DNA from: Fibrobacter sp. | GTDB taxonomy: Bacteria; Fibrobacterota; Fibrobacteria; Fibrobacterales; Fibrobacteraceae | NCBI GenBank assembly: GCA_017550445.1 | Contig: JAFZOV010000132.1 | Span: forward strand, 1 to 5,677 | Length of the DNA: 5,677 nucleotides | Direction of reading: 5' to 3' | Shown: positions 4,873 through 5,677 of the stretch, in pieces | Numbering within the stretch: the stretch's first letter is position 1 | How the letters are laid out: each line of letters opens with the position of its first letter | The notes under the pieces: generated by a model | What the model was told of the DNA's origin: nothing | Database searches by the model: none | Seen by the model: the letters and a program-made list of their open reading frames with translations, nothing else | Program-made: the position numbers and the translations under genes

Positions 4873-5148
4873 ATGAAGTTCGACTGGAATCCAGAAAAGA
4901 ACGAAATCCTGAAAGCAGGACTGCGAAGTGTTTCTTTCGAGGAAATTTCCGAAGCGATGGAAAACGGGAAAATCATCCGAGATTTTCGACATCCAAACCA
5001 GGAAAAATACCCGAATCAATTTATCGCATGGGTGTTTTTCAGGGATTATATATGGCAAGTTCCATATGTAGTTCAACCTGACGGGACGCGGTTTCTTAAA
5101 ACAGCATTTCCGAGTAGAGTGGCAACAAAGAAACATGGAGGTGTATGA
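4873..5148 (+). CDS. BrnT-like toxin of a type II toxin-antitoxin module
   Basis: This 91-residue protein opens MKFDWNPEKNE and continues SFEEISEAMENG, the usual beginning of BrnT-type toxins (MxFxWDPxKN...VSFEEA), and ends FLKTAFPSRVATKK, matching the family's terminal I-S-x-R-x-A-T/S-K-x-E region. BrnT toxins are small RelE-fold ribonucleases that block translation. The middle part (HPNQEKYPNQFIAW, about 40-53) differs from classical BrnT and resembles a subgroup or a related DUF4258-like family, so the family name is less certain than the TA role. The gene order (toxin first) and the overlap with a downstream ribbon-helix-helix antitoxin fit brnTA. There is no SD; the -10 box ends 5 bp before the ATG. 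Catalytic residues are not assigned. Confidence 0.75.
   Translation: MKFDWNPEKNEILKAGLRSVSFEEISEAMENGKIIRDFRHPNQEKYPNQFIAWVFFRDYIWQVPYVVQPDGTRFLKTAFPSRVATKKHGGV
5137..5141 (+). promoter_or_regulatory. SD of the antitoxin gene, inside the toxin 3' end
   Basis: GGAGG is 3 bp before the ATG at 5145 and 6 bp before the in-frame ATG at 5148. The latter spacing is better, so 5148 is the favoured start. A strong SD here and none before the toxin would favour antitoxin over toxin synthesis. Confidence 0.75.
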
Positions 5149-5453
5149 TGCTTTCTTTTGAAGAACATGTCAAGAAGTACGAATTAGATGAATATGAACA
5201 AGAAATTCTCGCTGCATCTGAAGCAGGATTGTTAAAAGAAGATGAACATTCCGCAGAACGTATTGCAGCTCTTCAGCAAGCGGCTCACGAAACAATGGAA
5301 GAAATCAGGGCAAAGCGTGCGGCAAACGCAACAAAGTCCATCACTTTGCGTGTACCCGTTCGCGTAATTGAACGTTACAAACGCCGGGCAGCGGCATCTG
5401 GTGTCAAATACCAAACGCTCATGAACGAAATCCTAGACGCTGCTCCAGTGTAG
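5148..5453 (+). CDS. Ribbon-helix-helix (CopG/BrnA-like) antitoxin
   Basis: This protein has 101 residues from ATG 5148 (102 from the adjacent ATG 5145). The C-terminal part (about 62-97) is a ribbon-helix-helix DNA-binding domain: the strand KSITLRVP, helix A VRVIERYKRRAAAS, then the turn and helix B YQTLMNEILDA. It would dimerise and bind the promoter palindrome. The N-terminal 60 residues are acidic and helical (EEHVKKYELDEYEQEILAA...) and probably wrap the toxin. The start overlaps the toxin stop (TGATG, or ATGA with the upstream ATG), so translation is likely coupled. An intrinsic terminator follows the stop by 3 bp, which defines a compact two-gene operon. The partner of a BrnT-like toxin would be BrnA-like; the exact family is inferred. 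Confidence 0.82.
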   Translation: MLSFEEHVKKYELDEYEQEILAASEAGLLKEDEHSAERIAALQQAAHETMEEIRAKRAANATKSITLRVPVRVIERYKRRAAASGVKYQTLMNEILDAAPV

Positions 5454-5456
5454 ATT

Positions 5457-5480
5457 AAAGGCGGTCAAATGCCGCCTTTT
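5457..5480 (+). terminator. Rho-independent terminator of the toxin-antitoxin operon
   Basis: AAAGGCGG (5457-5464) pairs over 8 bp with CCGCCTTT (5472-5479) around a 7-nt loop, ending in TTTT (5477-5480). It starts 3 bp after the antitoxin stop. The T-run is short, so it may be leaky. Confidence 0.85.
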
Positions 5481-5497
5481 CCGTTGAACAATTTATT

Positions 5498-5505
5498 TAT
5501 ATTTG
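5498..5505 (+). promoter_or_regulatory. Possible -10/-7 promoter motif for the last gene
   Basis: TATATTTG lies 47 bp upstream of the GTG at 5553 and is identical to the motif before prfC. It would give a 5' leader of about 40 nt that includes the SD. No -35 at normal spacing is evident, because that position falls in the terminator at 5457-5480. Hence low confidence. Confidence 0.35.
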
Positions 5506-5541
5506 CGCAGAATTGAAAGTATTTGGTGGGATTTTATACTC

Positions 5542-5546
5542 GGAGG
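5542..5546 (+). promoter_or_regulatory. SD that sets the GTG start at 5553
   Basis: GGAGG is followed by a 6-bp spacer (TCTTCT) and GTG. This is the only good SD in the region and decides for the GTG start over the in-frame ATG at 5643. Confidence 0.75.
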
Positions 5547-5552
5547 TCTTCT

Positions 5553-5677
5553 GTGAAGATTTTTAACGCATTGCGCAAGCGCATAACAGCATCAGCTCAG
5601 CCATGTCAGTCTGCAAGCAGCCTGCCGCGGCATTCGCTTCGCATGTTATTGGCTCTGTCCATTCTCCTAGCCCTGCT
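5553..5677 (+). CDS. 5' end of a gene for an exported or membrane-anchored protein (partial)
   Basis: Only 41 codons are inside the window. The N-terminus VKIFNALRKRITASAQP is short and basic, followed by a Ser-rich stretch and RHSLR. A hydrophobic run MLLALSILLAL then begins at residue 31 and continues past the edge. This is the layout of a signal peptide or signal anchor with an unusually long basic n-region of about 30 residues. The start codon is GTG, chosen for the strong SD; an internal ATG at 5643 would leave the hydrophobic segment without positive charges before it. The function cannot be told from this fragment. Confidence 0.7.
   Translation, partial: MKIFNALRKRITASAQPCQSASSLPRHSLRMLLALSILLAL

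Noticed and set aside
4867..5136. Minus-strand open frame opposite the toxin gene
   Set aside because: It lies fully antisense to a toxin with clear family ends and coupled antitoxin, and has no features of its own.

Overview
The window looks like chromosomal DNA from a Fibrobacter-type bacterium (phylum Fibrobacterota, FCB group). The clues are the protein styles, above all a secreted metallopeptidase-like protein with a lectin domain and a short C-terminal tail of 'RTFDLKGRAV' type. Others are AT-rich spacers carrying TATATTTG-like promoter motifs, irregular use of Shine-Dalgarno (SD) sites, and tRNA genes without an encoded CCA. This assignment is an inference; nothing in the window is diagnostic on its own.

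Layout. Bases 1-177 hold the 3' end of a tRNA-Val gene, a complete tRNA-Asp(GTC) gene and a strong hairpin terminator on the plus strand. Convergent with them, bases 217-4625 carry only minus-strand genes. Read in transcription order (right to left) these are a calcineurin-like phosphoesterase, rlmH (23S rRNA methyltransferase), tRNA-Lys(CTT) with a near-consensus promoter and its own terminator, prfC (peptide chain release factor 3), and a secreted HEXXH putative metallopeptidase with a ricin-like domain. From 4839 on, the plus strand carries a two-gene toxin-antitoxin module of BrnT/BrnA type with its own promoter, operator-like palindrome and terminator. The 5' end of a gene for a membrane-anchored or exported protein follows and runs off the window.

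How the parts fit. The central block is translation housekeeping (three tRNAs, RF3, RlmH). Three parts are accessory: the secreted protease-lectin, the toxin-antitoxin module, and an unexplained repeat of about 137 bp, bounded by inverted AGACGAGAGA-type repeats, which fills nearly the whole gap between the phosphoesterase and rlmH. A degenerate relative of one repeat end sits at the prfC promoter. I found no large undescribed system. The most interesting items are this repeat family, the likely leaderless start and palindromic operator of the toxin-antitoxin module, and the odd metal site of the secreted protein.
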